Shown: positions 34,019-44,773 of the stretch, piece by piece
How positions within the stretch are numbered: the stretch's first letter is position 1
Layout of the letters: the number at the start of each line of letters is the position of its first letter
Origin: Synergistaceae bacterium
GTDB lineage: Bacteria > Synergistota > Synergistia > Synergistales > Aminobacteriaceae
Assembly: GCA_018436725.1 (NCBI GenBank)
Contig: JAHDKT010000037.1
Span: forward strand, 1 to 64,000
DNA length: 64,000 bases
Direction of reading: 5' to 3'
Translations under genes and position numbers: made by a program
Notes under the pieces: model-generated
Databases searched by the model: none
What the model was told of the DNA's origin: nothing
Seen by the model: the letters and a program-made list of their open reading frames with translations, nothing else

Positions 34019-35548
34019 GTGAACAACATAGTCATACTCGATTGCGGCTCCCAGTTCACGCAGCTCATCGCGAGAAGAATCAGGGAGCTGAAGGTGCACA
34101 GCGAGATTCTGCCGTGGGACGCTCCCATGGAGAGAATACGGAGCGCGTCCCCGTCGGGCGTGGTGATCTCCGGCGGCCCCATGAGCGTCTCGGACGAGGG
34201 CGCGCCGACCGTATCGAGCATGCTTTTCGAACTCGGCGTTCCCGTTCTCGGCGTCTGTTACGGTATGCAGCTCGTGACGAAGCTCTTCGGGGGAGACGTC
34301 ACGTCCGGAAAATCGCGCGAGTACGGGCGGACGCGGATCTCCGTCAAGGAAGACTCTTCGCTTTTCTCCGGGACGTCCGGCTCTTTCGAGGTGTGGATGA
34401 GCCATGGCGACCACATCGACCGCCTTGCGCCCGGCTTCCGCTGCGTCGCCGAGACCGCGAACGGCGTTCCTGCCGCGATGGCGAACCCCGAGAAACGAAT
34501 ATGGGGGCTTCAGTTCCACCCGGAGGTGGTGCACACGGCCTTCGGAACGGAGATTCTCTCCAACTTCCTCTTCACGGTCTGCGGATGCTCGCCGGACTGG
34601 GATCTCGGCAACTGGATCGACATCATGACGGAGGAAATCCGCCGGAAGGTCGGAACCGACAGGGTGATCTGCGGCCTCTCCGGAGGGGTCGATTCGTCCG
34701 TGGCCGCGGTGCTCACCGCACGGGCCATCGGCGACCGACTGGAGTGCATCTTCGTCGACAACGGTCTGCTGCGCTTGAACGAAGCGGAGCAAGTGCTCGA
34801 TCAGTACAGGGCGCTCAATCTGAAGGTGCGTTACGTCGACGCGACGGACATCTTTCTCGGAGCGCTCGCCGGAGTCTCGGATCCCGAGCGGAAGCGGAAG
34901 ATCATCGGCGAGCGCTTCGTCAGGGTCTTCGAAGCGGAGGCGGAAAAGATACGGGGAGCGAAATGGTTGCTCCAGGGGACGCTCTACCCCGATGTCATCG
35001 AGAGCGGACACAAAGGAAAGAACGCCTCGGTCATCAAGAGCCACCACAACGTGGGCGGCCTGCCCGAGGATATGAAACTCCTCGTACTGGAGCCTCTCCG
35101 CGATCTCTTCAAGGACGAGGTCCGCACCACGGGGCGCATGCTCGGCATCCCGGAGGAGATCGTGGCGCGCCAGCCCTTCCCCGGCCCCGGCCTCGCCGTC
35201 CGTTGCCTCGGGGAGATCACGCGGGAGCGCCTGGACACGCTGCGCCGGGCGGACGCGATCTTCCGCGAGGAGCTTGCGAAGTGGGAGGGGCATTCCACGG
35301 TGTGGCAGTCCTTCGTGGCGCTGCTTCCCGTCAGGACGGTCGGCGTAATGGGGGATTCCCGCACCTACTCGGAGGCGGCCGTGCTCCGCGCGGTGGAGTC
35401 GCACGACGGCATGACGGCCGACTGGGTCCGGATTCCATGGGAGATCCTCGACAGGACATCGCGAAGGATTTGCAACGAGGTGCACGGGATCAACAGGGTC
35501 GCGCTCGACGTGACCAGCAAACCGCCGGCAACCATCGAGTGGGAATAG
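34019..35548 (+). CDS. guaA: GMP synthase (glutamine-hydrolysing)
   Basis: A 509-residue GMP synthase of standard length. Residues 1-190 are the glutamine amidotransferase: VISGGPMSV near 43, the catalytic Cys in VLGVCYGMQL near 76, and LQFHPEVVHT near 162. The ATP-pyrophosphatase domain begins near 200 with CGLSGGVDSSVAA. The C-terminal dimerisation domain ends VALDVTSKPPATIEWE, the typical end. It converts XMP to GMP. I chose GTG 34019 with aggagg upstream; the frame is open further but that part is the leader. A weak hairpin (near 33968-33988) precedes it but no purine riboswitch core is seen. Confidence 0.97.
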   Translation: MNNIVILDCGSQFTQLIARRIRELKVHSEILPWDAPMERIRSASPSGVVISGGPMSVSDEGAPTVSSMLFELGVPVLGVCYGMQLVTKLFGGDVTSGKSREYGRTRISVKEDSSLFSGTSGSFEVWMSHGDHIDRLAPGFRCVAETANGVPAAMANPEKRIWGLQFHPEVVHTAFGTEILSNFLFTVCGCSPDWDLGNWIDIMTEEIRRKVGTDRVICGLSGGVDSSVAAVLTARAIGDRLECIFVDNGLLRLNEAEQVLDQYRALNLKVRYVDATDIFLGALAGVSDPERKRKIIGERFVRVFEAEAEKIRGAKWLLQGTLYPDVIESGHKGKNASVIKSHHNVGGLPEDMKLLVLEPLRDLFKDEVRTTGRMLGIPEEIVARQPFPGPGLAVRCLGEITRERLDTLRRADAIFREELAKWEGHSTVWQSFVALLPVRTVGVMGDSRTYSEAAVLRAVESHDGMTADWVRIPWEILDRTSRRICNEVHGINRVALDVTSKPPATIEWE

Positions 35549-35557
35549 GCGACCGCG

Positions 35558-36670
35558 ATGGGCGGGAAAGGCGTTTCTTCCGGAGACGGACAGAAGTCGC
35601 AGATGGGGAAAGGGTGGTTTCTTCCCTTTCTCTTCATCTTTCTTGCGCTCGCCTACCTCTCGTTCACGGTCTCGGTACCGCTGCTCAAGCCTTTGTCGTG
35701 GGCGGTGTTGCTGTCGTTCACCGTCTACCCGGTCTTTAAACGGATGCGGGACCGTTTCTTTCCCAGGAGCGTATCGGGAAACTGGGCCGCCACGATCGCC
35801 ACGGGGATTATCGTGCTTCTGCTCGTGGTCCCCTCTCTTTTCGCCGGGTTCGTGGCCGCCCGCGAAGGGGTCCGCTTTTACGAGACGGTCGCCGATGTGA
35901 TCGCCGGGATGGAGTCCTCGGGCGAAGGGGCTCTGGCCGCATTCCTTCCGGAGCAGATCGTCGAGAGGATGCACCCGTGGATGGAGCGCTACCCGCTGTT
36001 GCGAACCGGACTGCAGCAGGCGGCGGCGTGGGCTGCCGCCACGGCCGTCGCCGCTTCCCGAGCGGTTCTGGGGAGCACGTTCACCTTTCTTTACTACTTG
36101 GCCGTCATCATAGTAGTCAGCTTCTTTCTCATCCGGGACGGGCATATGATCATCGAATACCTCAAGGACATCATGCCGCTTCCCGCGAAGGAGAGCGCGG
36201 CGTTCTTCATGCGTGCAAAACAGGTGCTCCAGGCCGTCGTCTACGGGGTTATCGTCACCGCGCTGGCCCAAGGGCTGGCGGGAGCCGTCGGATGGTGGGC
36301 GGTGGGCCTGCCGAGCCCGATGTTCTTCGGGGCTCTGATGGCGCTTTTCGCCATGATCCCCTTTCTTGGAACCGCCCTTGTCTGGGTTCCGGGATCGCTC
36401 TATCTCTTTTATATGTCTGAGATGACGCAGGGCATAGCGCTCCTCGCGTGGGGGGTGCTCGTTGTGAGCATGGTGGACAGCCTGCTGCGCCCGCTCTTCA
36501 TCTCGGGAGGCGGCAAGGTGCATCTGCTCATCGTCTTCATAGGCGTCATCGGCGGCCTCGCGGCATGGGGCATTCTCGGGCTGTTCATGGGGCCACTTGT
36601 GGTGACGCTGTTCGTCTTTCTGCTCGAAAGCTACCGGACGATGTGGAAGACGCTTTTCGTTTCGCGGTGA
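35558..36670 (+). CDS. AI-2E family (PerM/YdiK-type) transporter
   Basis: A 370-residue membrane protein with about eight segments arranged as in the AI-2E family: a hydrophobic N-terminal part, a long soluble loop (about residues 90-160), and a C-terminal block. YYLAVIIVVSFFLIRDG near 175 and LFAMIPFLGTALVWVPG near 262 are conserved. Members include autoinducer-2 exporters and sodium/proton antiporters, so the substrate is open. It follows guaA by 9 bases. A long basic start is followed by the first hydrophobic helix at about residue 20. Confidence 0.88.
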   Translation: MGGKGVSSGDGQKSQMGKGWFLPFLFIFLALAYLSFTVSVPLLKPLSWAVLLSFTVYPVFKRMRDRFFPRSVSGNWAATIATGIIVLLLVVPSLFAGFVAAREGVRFYETVADVIAGMESSGEGALAAFLPEQIVERMHPWMERYPLLRTGLQQAAAWAAATAVAASRAVLGSTFTFLYYLAVIIVVSFFLIRDGHMIIEYLKDIMPLPAKESAAFFMRAKQVLQAVVYGVIVTALAQGLAGAVGWWAVGLPSPMFFGALMALFAMIPFLGTALVWVPGSLYLFYMSEMTQGIALLAWGVLVVSMVDSLLRPLFISGGGKVHLLIVFIGVIGGLAAWGILGLFMGPLVVTLFVFLLESYRTMWKTLFVSR

Positions 36671-36695
36671 ACTGCGGAGGCAAACGCTCCGCAGT
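36671..36695 (+). terminator. Hairpin after the AI-2E family gene
   Basis: ACTGCGGAG and CTCCGCAGT form a perfect 9-bp stem with a 7-base loop immediately after the stop. There is no T-run, so termination is uncertain and read-through into mobB is likely. Confidence 0.45.
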
Positions 36696-36743
36696 CGATG
36701 AGGAGGGACGTACGACGAACGGACGCACGGAAGGAGGAAGAGC

Positions 36744-37379
36744 ATGCCTCTGTTGATAGCGGTCTCCGGGTTCAAGGATTCGGGAAAGACCTCGCTTGCG
36801 CGAACTCTGCTGGCCCGTCTTTCTGACCGCGGACTCAGACTGGGCTTTATCAAGCATACGGATAGAGATGTGCTCTCCCCTGCGGAAACGGATACCGGCG
36901 CGGTCGAAACCGCGGGGATACCTTGCGCCTACTGGGGGCGCGACGGCCTCAGGATGGAAGCGCCCGCCGCGGCTCCGGACAGGGCGGTGTTTACCGCTCT
37001 CTTCCCGGAAAAGGACATCGTCGTCGTGGAAGGGGCGAAAAACGTTCCCATGCCCAGAATATGGGTAGGGGCTCCGGAGAGTCGTCCCGGCGGAGTGAAG
37101 GGGGTTTTCGCCTGTTTCGACAGGACCGCCCGCAAGGGAGACGGACGTTTCCTCTACGCTCCGGGCGATGAAGGCCTTCTGGCGGAGCGGCTCTACGTCT
37201 TCCATTGCCGGTTCTCGAAGACGAACTGCGTGAAGGTGTCCGTCCGGGGGAAACGACTTCCGCTCAAACCATTCGTCGCCGAGATGATCCGCGGCAGCAT
37301 CGCCGGGCTGCTGCTACCGTTGAAAGGGATCGAATCCCTGCGTGAGGGGGCCGATATACATCTCGAAAGAGAACAATGA
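36744..37379 (+). CDS. mobB: Molybdopterin-guanine dinucleotide biosynthesis protein B-like GTPase
   Basis: A 211-residue P-loop protein. VSGFKDSGKTSLARTLLARL near residue 7 is the Walker A region and GFIKHTDRDVLSPAETDTG near 34 is the MobB pattern with Lys-His. DIVVVEGAKNVPMPRI near 91 is the Walker B-like part. MobB helps attach GMP to molybdopterin, for enzymes such as formate dehydrogenase or DMSO-type reductases. The C-terminus, about residue 150 on, has RGKRLPLKPFVAEMIRG, which is not in the short MobB form and is of unknown role. An aaggagg site precedes the ATG. Confidence 0.88.
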   Translation: MPLLIAVSGFKDSGKTSLARTLLARLSDRGLRLGFIKHTDRDVLSPAETDTGAVETAGIPCAYWGRDGLRMEAPAAAPDRAVFTALFPEKDIVVVEGAKNVPMPRIWVGAPESRPGGVKGVFACFDRTARKGDGRFLYAPGDEGLLAERLYVFHCRFSKTNCVKVSVRGKRLPLKPFVAEMIRGSIAGLLLPLKGIESLREGADIHLEREQ

Positions 37380-37402
37380 TTCGTCTTTTTAGAAATTCAA
37401 CC

Positions 37403-37431
37403 TTGTTTTTTACATTTAGGATTACTATAAT
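37403..37431 (+). promoter_or_regulatory. hppA promoter
   Basis: TTGTTT (37403-37408) and a perfect TATAAT (37426-37431) are separated by 17 bases, inside an AT-rich stretch that stands out in this GC-rich window. Confidence 0.8.
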
Positions 37432-37530
37432 GTCAATCGTTCTCTGCCGCCACTGCCGCGCGATCTTGGAAGCGAGGGGACGGAAGTAGGGTGTTTTTCT
37501 CATATTTTTCTATTGGGGGGAGTCTGTGAA

Positions 37531-39552
37531 ATGCTGCTTTTTTTGTTGACGCTGCTCGTCACGGCTGCGGGAGTACTGGCTTTGGGCTACGCCTATCTGA
37601 CGTATAGTCAGAAGACTGTTTTCGGATGCACCTGGTTCAAAGCGTCCGATGTTCATGAGGAATCGTCAGACGAAGCGATGGTGGAGAAGACCGCGCGTGT
37701 GCTCGAACTTTCGGAGATTATCCATAAGGGGGCCATGGCATTTCTCTACAGGGAGTACAAGTGGCTGCTGCCCTTCCTTCTGGTCGTCGGAGTGCTTCTT
37801 ATGTACTTCATAGGCTTTGCCGCCGGATTCTCCTTCATCGTCGGCGGTCTGTGCAGCGCGGCTGCGGGGTACGCCGGAATGATCGTCGCCACGCGGACGA
37901 ACGGCAAAACGGCTCTTGCCGCCACGCGGGGAATGAACGAAGCCCTGCTCACGGCCTTCAGGGGCGGCAGCGTGATGGGAATGTCGGTCGTCGGCATCGG
38001 CGTGCTGGGCATCGTCTTCTGCTACGCGATCTTCCGCGACCCTAACCTCATCACAGGCTTCGGTATGGGGGCAAGCTCGATCGCCCTTTTTGCGCGCGTC
38101 GGCGGCGGTATCTACACGAAGGCTGCGGACGTCGGCGCCGACCTCGTCGGAAAGGTCGAGGCGGGCATTCCCGAGGACGACCCGAGGAATCCTGCGGTCA
38201 TCGCGGACAACGTCGGCGACAACGTCGGCGACATCGCGGGCATGGGCGCGGATCTCTTCGAGTCGTACGTGAACTCCATCATCGCGGCGATGGCGCTCGG
38301 CCTCTCTCTCTTCGGCTGGAAGGGCGTCTCGTTCCCGATGGTCATGGCAGGCGTGGGAATTCTGGCGGCGATCGCCGGCACGCGTTTCGTCAAGGTGGAA
38401 GAGGGGGGCAACCCCGCAGCGGCGCTGCGTAAGGGGACCTTCATCACCGGCGGTATCATGATCGTCGGCTCGTTCATCTTCTCGTTCCTCATGTTCGGCG
38501 GCCTTTCGCTCTTCTGGGCGGTGCTCTCCGGCGTGGCGGTGGGTGTCCTCATCGGCTTCATCACGGAAATCTACACGTCGGGCGATTATGCCTCGGTGAA
38601 ACATATCGCGCACGCGTCGAAGACCGGTCCCGCGACGGTCATCCTCGAGGGGGTGGCGGTGGGCATGAAGTCCACGGTGGTCCCGGTGCTCCTGATTGGC
38701 GCCGCGACGCTTGTCAGTTACTACTTCGGCGGACTCTACGGCATCGCCTGCGCTGCCGTCGGCATGCTCTCGATCACCGGAATGGCTCTCAGCGTGGACG
38801 CTTACGGCCCCATAGCCGACAACGCGGGCGGCATCGCCGAGATGAGCCACCTTCCACCCGAGGTCCGCAAGATCACCGACAAGCTCGACGCCATCGGCAA
38901 CACCACTGCGGCCATGGGTAAAGGCCTGGCCATCGGATCCGCCGCGCTTACGGCGCTCGCCCTCTTCGCGGCGTACGCGCACTCCGTCAAGCTGACCGCC
39001 ATCGACCTGAACGACCCCAAGGTCATGGTCGGCCTCTTCCTCGGCGGAATGCTTCCGTTCCTCTTCAGCGCTCTCTCGATCCAGGCCGTCGGCCGTGCCG
39101 CCGAGGCCATGATCGACGAAGTACGCCGTCAGTTCCGCGAGATCCCCGGAATCATGGAGGGGACAGGACGTCCCGAGTACGAGAAGTGCGTGGACATCTC
39201 CACCGCCGCCGCGCTCAAAGAGATGATCATCCCCGGCCTGCTTGCGGTTCTCTCCCCGCTGGCCGTCGGCTTCGGGCTCGGCGCTCAGGCCCTCGGCGGT
39301 CTTCTCGCGGGATCGATCGTGACGGGCGTGATGCTCGCCATCTTCATGTCCAACGCGGGAGGCGCCTGGGACAACGCGAAGAAGTACATCGAAGAGGGAA
39401 ACCTTGGAGGCAAGGGGACGCCCGAGCACGCCGCCGCGGTCGTCGGCGACACGGTCGGCGATCCGTTCAAGGATACCGCCGGTCCGAGCCTCAATATCCT
39501 CATCAAGCTGATGTCGGTCGTGGCGCTCGTGCTGGCTCCGCTCTTCATCTAA
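37531..39552 (+). CDS. hppA: K+-dependent membrane-bound pyrophosphatase (Na+ and/or H+ pump)
   Basis: A 673-residue membrane pyrophosphatase with about 16 segments. [19 protein letters not shown] near residue 205 is the pyrophosphate-binding signature, [20 protein letters not shown] follows, and [15 protein letters not shown] near the end is the second acidic cluster. [10 protein letters not shown] near 457 has Ala where K+-independent enzymes have Lys, so it is the K+-dependent class, most of which pump sodium. It conserves energy from PPi across the inner membrane. I start it at ATG 37531 after ggggggag; an upstream TTG is less likely. The gene has its own promoter and terminator. Confidence 0.95.
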   Translation: MLLFLLTLLVTAAGVLALGYAYLTYSQKTVFGCTWFKASDVHEESSDEAMVEKTARVLELSEIIHKGAMAFLYREYKWLLPFLLVVGVLLMYFIGFAAGFSFIVGGLCSAAAGYAGMIVATRTNGKTALAATRGMNEALLTAFRGGSVMGMSVVGIGVLGIVFCYAIFRDPNLITGFGMGASSIALFARVGGGIYTKAADVGADLVGKVEAGIPEDDPRNPAVIADNVGDNVGDIAGMGADLFESYVNSIIAAMALGLSLFGWKGVSFPMVMAGVGILAAIAGTRFVKVEEGGNPAAALRKGTFITGGIMIVGSFIFSFLMFGGLSLFWAVLSGVAVGVLIGFITEIYTSGDYASVKHIAHASKTGPATVILEGVAVGMKSTVVPVLLIGAATLVSYYFGGLYGIACAAVGMLSITGMALSVDAYGPIADNAGGIAEMSHLPPEVRKITDKLDAIGNTTAAMGKGLAIGSAALTALALFAAYAHSVKLTAIDLNDPKVMVGLFLGGMLPFLFSALSIQAVGRAAEAMIDEVRRQFREIPGIMEGTGRPEYEKCVDISTAAALKEMIIPGLLAVLSPLAVGFGLGAQALGGLLAGSIVTGVMLAIFMSNAGGAWDNAKKYIEEGNLGGKGTPEHAAAVVGDTVGDPFKDTAGPSLNILIKLMSVVALVLAPLFI

Positions 39553-39582
39553 TCGGAAAAAGAGAGTACAATGTCTGCGAGA

Positions 39583-39612
39583 GGGGGAGGGCGACCTCCC
39601 CCTTATTTTTTT
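39583..39612 (+). terminator. Terminator of hppA
   Basis: GGGGGAGG (39583-39590) pairs with CCTCCCCC (39595-39602) around gcga, followed by ttattttttt. A classic intrinsic terminator immediately before dnaG. Confidence 0.9.
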
Positions 39613-39629
39613 CTTCGGAGGTGCCGTTC

Positions 39630-41384
39630 GTGCGATCAGACGATGTCCGCCGCGTGAAGGACCGGCTCGATATAGTGGAGGTCATCGGCGATTACGTCCG
39701 TCTGAAGAAGGCGGGGAACAACTTCCTCGGCCTCTGTCCCTTCCACGACGAGAAGACGCCCTCTTTCAACGTCTCCCCTTCGCGTCAGACGTTCCACTGT
39801 TTCGGCTGCGGACAGGGCGGGGATGTCTTCTCCTTCATCATGGAGAAGGAGAACCTCTCCTTCCGGGAGACTCTTGAACTGCTCGCGGAGCGCGCAGGAA
39901 TACGGCTCGCCGCCGAGAGCGGACGCCCCGTCAGGGAACGCAGCCTCTTCGATATTATGGAGAAAGCATGCTCCCACTTCCGTTCTCTGCTGGAAAAACC
40001 CGAAGGAGAGCCTGCCGCGGCCTATCTCGCTCGGCGAAATCTCAAACGGGAAGCGTGGCGGACCTTCGAACTCGGCTGGGCGTCCCCCTCCTGGGACGCT
40101 CTGTGGAAGGCGCTCTCCAACGAAGGCGTCTCCTTTCGCGAGGCTTTCGACGCGGGGCTCGTGCTGGAAGGGAGAAACGGGCCGTACGACCGTTTTCGCG
40201 GAAGGATCATATTCCCGGTCAGGGATATTTCCGGGCGTCTGCTCGCCTTCGGCGGACGACTGCTCGACGGCGAAGGCGCGAAGTACATCAACAGCCCCGA
40301 AGGGGTGCTCTACAGCAAGCGACGCTCGCTCTACCTGTTCAACAGGGCGAAGGAGGCGGCTCGCTCGAAAGACAGACTAATTCTCGTGGAGGGGTACATG
40401 GACGCCATACGCCTCCACCTGAACGGCTTCGAGGAGGCGGCGGCCTCCCTGGGCACTTCCCTCACGGAGGAGCAGGCCTTGCTGATCCGCCGCCTCACCG
40501 ACCGCTGCTACATCTGTTACGACTCCGACATCGCCGGTCAGGAGGCCTCCATCCGCGGAATGTATGTGCTGCAGAAAGCGGGGCTCGATGTCCGGGTCGT
40601 CGAAATACCCGAGGGAAAGGATCCGGACGATCTGCTCTCCCTTCCGGACGGCAAGACTCTCTTCTCCAGGGCGCTCGAAACCGCACGCCCCCTGGTGCTC
40701 CATCACATCCATCTTCGGAGGGAGATGCTCCGCACCCCCGAAAAGAGGCGAAAGGCGTCGGAGGACATAATCAACGGGATCGCGATGCTCTCCCCGGTGG
40801 ACGCTTCGCCGTATCTTCCGGCGGTCGAGTCGGCGCTCGGCGTGCTCCATCACGAGTTCATCCCCATGTTGGAGGAACAGCGGAAGAAACTCTCCACTCA
40901 GGGGAGAGAGCCCGTACGCGAGTCTGTTTCGGAGTCCGTCCCCGAGTTCCCGGAGAGAGACGAGAGTCCCCCGGACCTTGTCGAGTCGGCGCTCTGCGCG
41001 CTTCTGTGGAGGGATTCCGGCCTGCGGCGTTCCGCGGATCCGGTCGGAATCATCTCGCTGCTTTCCGACGGGCGTTTGCAGACCGTCGCCTCCGCGCTCC
41101 TCTCCGCGTCCTCCACGGAGGAGTTGGAACTTTATTGGCTGGAGATAGGAGATTCTTTCCCTATGAAGGCTATCGCCGCCGGGGGAGGTTACTGCGACGA
41201 ACTCGAGAGAACTGCCGACCCCTGGCCTATTCTTCTGGATATACTTTCTGTCCGGAAGAGCAGGCGGGAGTATGGAGTGCTGAAGACGAAGCTCTCCAGA
41301 GGAACGGCTTCCAACGAAGAACTCCTCCGTTTTCAAGAGCTGGCAAGAATTCTGAAAAGCGGAAGAGGCAAAGGGACTTTGTGA
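39630..41384 (+). CDS. dnaG: DNA primase
   Basis: A 584-residue primase. The zinc ribbon is CPFHDEK with HCFGCGQGGD (about residues 36-65), the core has GRIIFPVRDISGRLLAFGGR near 193, and TOPRIM motifs are LVEGYMDAI near 252 and CYDSDIAGQEA-type ICYDSDIAG near 298. The C-terminal helicase-binding part (about 430-584) is less conserved and runs through WPILLDILSVRKS. It makes RNA primers at the replication fork. The GTG at 39630 follows ggaggtg; the upstream open frame is not coding. rpoD, which often follows dnaG, is not next; rqcP is. Confidence 0.95.
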   Translation: MRSDDVRRVKDRLDIVEVIGDYVRLKKAGNNFLGLCPFHDEKTPSFNVSPSRQTFHCFGCGQGGDVFSFIMEKENLSFRETLELLAERAGIRLAAESGRPVRERSLFDIMEKACSHFRSLLEKPEGEPAAAYLARRNLKREAWRTFELGWASPSWDALWKALSNEGVSFREAFDAGLVLEGRNGPYDRFRGRIIFPVRDISGRLLAFGGRLLDGEGAKYINSPEGVLYSKRRSLYLFNRAKEAARSKDRLILVEGYMDAIRLHLNGFEEAAASLGTSLTEEQALLIRRLTDRCYICYDSDIAGQEASIRGMYVLQKAGLDVRVVEIPEGKDPDDLLSLPDGKTLFSRALETARPLVLHHIHLRREMLRTPEKRRKASEDIINGIAMLSPVDASPYLPAVESALGVLHHEFIPMLEEQRKKLSTQGREPVRESVSESVPEFPERDESPPDLVESALCALLWRDSGLRRSADPVGIISLLSDGRLQTVASALLSASSTEELELYWLEIGDSFPMKAIAAGGGYCDELERTADPWPILLDILSVRKSRREYGVLKTKLSRGTASNEELLRFQELARILKSGRGKGTL

Positions 41385-41389
41385 AAGAA

Positions 41390-41419
41390 TTGAAATTCAG
41401 GTGGTTTTTTTGATATACT
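41390..41419 (+). promoter_or_regulatory. Candidate promoter of rqcP (and eno)
   Basis: TTGAAA (41390-41395) and TATACT (41414-41419) are 18 bases apart, just after the dnaG stop. Confidence 0.65.
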
Positions 41420-41452
41420 TCCCTGTGGTCTTGTGTCAGGAGGAGCGAAACG

Positions 41453-41731
41453 ATGCGACTGGACAAATTTTTGAAGCTTGCGCGGCTTGTCAAACGGAGG
41501 ACCGTCGCCCGGGAGATGATCGACGTCGGCGCGGTACGCATCAACGGGAGACAGTGCAAACCCGCTGCGGAGGTCCGACGGGGCGACGTCCTTGAGATAG
41601 CCTACCCGTCCAGATTGCTCACGCTTGAAGTGCTTTGCGACGACGAGGCGGCGCTGAAACGAATGCCGTCCGAGGTGGCATGGTCTTTGAGGGAGGAGCG
41701 ACGGGTGGATCCATCGGAAAAACCTTGGTAG
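41453..41731 (+). CDS. rqcP: S4-domain RNA-binding protein, RqcP-like
   Basis: A 92-residue protein consisting mainly of one S4 domain. RLDKFLKLARLVKRRTVAREM near the start, then VRINGRQCKPAAEVRRGD, closely follow Bacillus RqcP (YabO) and are also like Hsp15. RqcP helps add Ala tails to peptides stalled on the 50S subunit, with RqcH. The first Met is well placed after aggagg. It is followed by 140 bases with a large hairpin and then eno. Hsp15-like function is the main alternative. Confidence 0.85.
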   Translation: MRLDKFLKLARLVKRRTVAREMIDVGAVRINGRQCKPAAEVRRGDVLEIAYPSRLLTLEVLCDDEAALKRMPSEVAWSLREERRVDPSEKPW

Positions 41732-41745
41732 ACCGGAGCCGCGCG

Positions 41746-41792
41746 CATTCGCCGAGGGAGGTCGCTGCAAAGAGCTTCGCCCTCGGCGAATG
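41746..41792 (+). repeat. Large perfect hairpin upstream of eno
   Basis: CATTCGCCGAGGG (41746-41758) and CCCTCGGCGAATG (41780-41792) form a perfect 13-bp inverted repeat with a 21-base loop. It starts 15 bases after the rqcP stop and ends 79 bases before eno. No T-run follows, so it is not a standard terminator. Confidence 0.7.
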
Positions 41793-41865
41793 ACGCGAAC
41801 TTTCGTGGGTCGTCCGGAGAACGTTGCAGTTTCTCCGGCGGAGAACGTACTTGAAAAGGAGTTGA

Positions 41866-43155
<1,290 letters not shown>

Positions 43156-43185
43156 GAAACAAACACTATTAAGGAGGCGTTCCTT

Positions 43186-43566
43186 TTGAAGAGTATCGTA
43201 TCCACAACCAACGCGCCTGCGGCGGTCGGCCCGTACAGCCAGGCCATCAGGGCGGGCAGTTTTCTTTTTTGCTCCGGACAGATTCCCATCGATCCGGCGA
43301 CGGGGCAGTTTGTTCCGGGCGGCGTAGGAGAGCAGGCCGAACAGGTTCTGAAGAATGTGAAAGCCGTCCTTGAAGCGGCGGGGTACCGCCTTGCCGACGT
43401 GATCAAAGCGACCGTCTTCGCGACCAGCATGAACGACTTTTCCGTAGTGAACGGCGTGTACGCGAAATTTTTCGAGAAAGAGCCGCCCGCGCGTTCCTTC
43501 GTCGAGGTAAGCGCGCTCCCGAAAGGGGCGCTTGTGGAAATCGAAGTCGTCGCCTGGAAGGAATGA
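43186..43566 (+). CDS. ridA: RidA-family enamine/imine deaminase
   Basis: A 126-residue RidA protein. VSTTNAPAAVGPYSQAIRAG at the start, FLFCSGQIPIDPATG near residue 26, VIKATVFATSMNDF near 73, and PPARSFVEVSALPKGALVEIEVVA near 101 cover the whole family pattern, including the catalytic Arg (in PARSF) and Glu. It removes reactive enamines made by PLP enzymes such as threonine dehydratase. The TTG start has a strong aaggagg. It lies between eno and rex in a run of the same strand. Confidence 0.93.
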   Translation: MKSIVSTTNAPAAVGPYSQAIRAGSFLFCSGQIPIDPATGQFVPGGVGEQAEQVLKNVKAVLEAAGYRLADVIKATVFATSMNDFSVVNGVYAKFFEKEPPARSFVEVSALPKGALVEIEVVAWKE

Positions 43567-43618
43567 TCCCGCCGGCCGGAGGTCCTCTCCGGTCCTCTAC
43601 TTTGAAGGATGTGCGCAC

Positions 43619-44254
43619 ATGAAGGATACGAAGATAGCGGAGCCCACTGTCGAGCGTCTTGTCCAGTATCACCGCCTTCTTGAGCAGCTTGCGGCCGAAG
43701 GACAGAAAGTCGTTTCCTCCAAAGAGATGGGAGAGATGCTTTCGTTCAAGGCCAGTCAGGTGCGTAAGGACCTCTCGTACTTCGGCGAGATAGGCAAGCG
43801 CGGAGTGGGGTATCATGTTGATCGTCTGTTCAAGCATATCGGCGGCATTCTCGCGTCTCCCAGACTGTGGTCCATCGGTCTGGCCGGGGTGGGGAAGCTC
43901 GGAGAGGCGCTTCTAGGATATCGAGCGTTTCAGAGCGAGAAATTTCACGTCAAGGCGCTCTTCGACGTCGATCCTTCGAAGATCGGTACGCATATCCTGG
44001 GGACGCCCTGTTACGCTATAGAGGACGCGCCCCGGGTGCTGCGCGAGGAAGGCATCGAGGTGGTCATCATCACCGTGCCGACCGGAGCGGCGCAGTCGGT
44101 TGTCGACAGGGTCGTCACGGCCGGAACGGTGAAGGGGATCCTGAACTTTTCCCCGGTGACGCTCTCCGTCCCGGACAGCGTGCTGCTCTATAGCGTGGAT
44201 ATTTCGATAGAACTGGAAAAACTGCTCTTTTATCTGAAACATCGGGAGCGGTAG
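43619..44254 (+). CDS. rex: Redox-sensing transcriptional repressor Rex
   Basis: A 211-residue Rex. The N-terminal winged helix includes SSKEMGEMLSFKASQVRKDLSYFGE near residues 33-57 (key DNA-binding residues visible), followed by GKRGVGYHVDRL. The NAD-binding fold has GLAGVGKLGEALLGY near 85. It represses fermentation and respiration genes and releases DNA when NADH is high. I use ATG 43619 after tgaaggat. A Rex operator would be TTGTGA-N6-TCACAA; I saw no full copy in the window. The C-terminal helix (SIELEKLLFYLKHRER) is the domain-swap dimer helix. Confidence 0.95.
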   Translation: MKDTKIAEPTVERLVQYHRLLEQLAAEGQKVVSSKEMGEMLSFKASQVRKDLSYFGEIGKRGVGYHVDRLFKHIGGILASPRLWSIGLAGVGKLGEALLGYRAFQSEKFHVKALFDVDPSKIGTHILGTPCYAIEDAPRVLREEGIEVVIITVPTGAAQSVVDRVVTAGTVKGILNFSPVTLSVPDSVLLYSVDISIELEKLLFYLKHRER

Positions 44255-44344
44255 CGATTTTTTTGATAGAATATCGGGGTTGTTTTCGGCCACGCGGAGA
44301 AAGCGGGCCACACCCTGTAACTTAATATCAAGGAGGCGTTTTGT

Positions 44345-44704
44345 TTGGAACAGCAGTGCGGACAGGCAGCAGGCGGCGCGGGAGGACAGGGAAGTCTTAT
44401 GGGAATGCTCTTCCCCCTTGCGATATTCGTAGTCATCTTCTACTTCTTCATCATCCGTCCCCAGAAGAAGCGGCAGCGCGCTCAGGACGAGCTGCTCTCG
44501 TCCCTTACGAGGGGCGATCAGATCGTCACCATCGGCGGTTTCTTCGGTACCATCCGTGAAGTTCGCGACGACAGCCTTGTCGTGGAAATAGCCGACGGCG
44601 TGAAGGTTCGTCTTCTCAAGTCGGCGGTGGCTTCGAAGCGCGCTCCTGCGAACCCTGCTCCGAAGGAGGAGCCGGCCCGGGAGAAGGAAGAGGAGAAGAA
44701 CTGA
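44345..44704 (+). CDS. yajC: Preprotein translocase accessory subunit YajC
   Basis: A 119-residue protein with one membrane helix (MGMLFPLAIFVVIFYFFIIRP, about residues 19-39) followed by PQKKRQRAQDELLSSL and the conserved TRGDQIVTIGGFFGTI. The tail is rich in Lys, Glu and Pro. YajC assists SecDF. It starts with TTG after aaggaggcg and is followed by a GC-rich spacer and secD-secF, so the operon is yajC-secD-secF. Confidence 0.92.
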   Translation: MEQQCGQAAGGAGGQGSLMGMLFPLAIFVVIFYFFIIRPQKKRQRAQDELLSSLTRGDQIVTIGGFFGTIREVRDDSLVVEIADGVKVRLLKSAVASKRAPANPAPKEEPAREKEEEKN

Positions 44705-44773
44705 CCTTTTGGTTCGGTCTGTTTTGCGCCCCCTCGACCCCGCCTCTGCGCGGGCGCGGAGGGGGGACGGGGA

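Noticed and set aside
34018..34030. Rex-like half site (TTGTGA) at the guaA start
   Set aside because: The second half TCACAA is missing, and the bases are explained as the guaA start codon context.
33899..36853. A 984-codon open frame on the minus strand opposite guaA and the AI-2E gene
   Set aside because: Its product is low-complexity, rich in Arg, His and Asp with no family resemblance, and it is antisense to two clear genes. High GC content removes stops from antisense frames.
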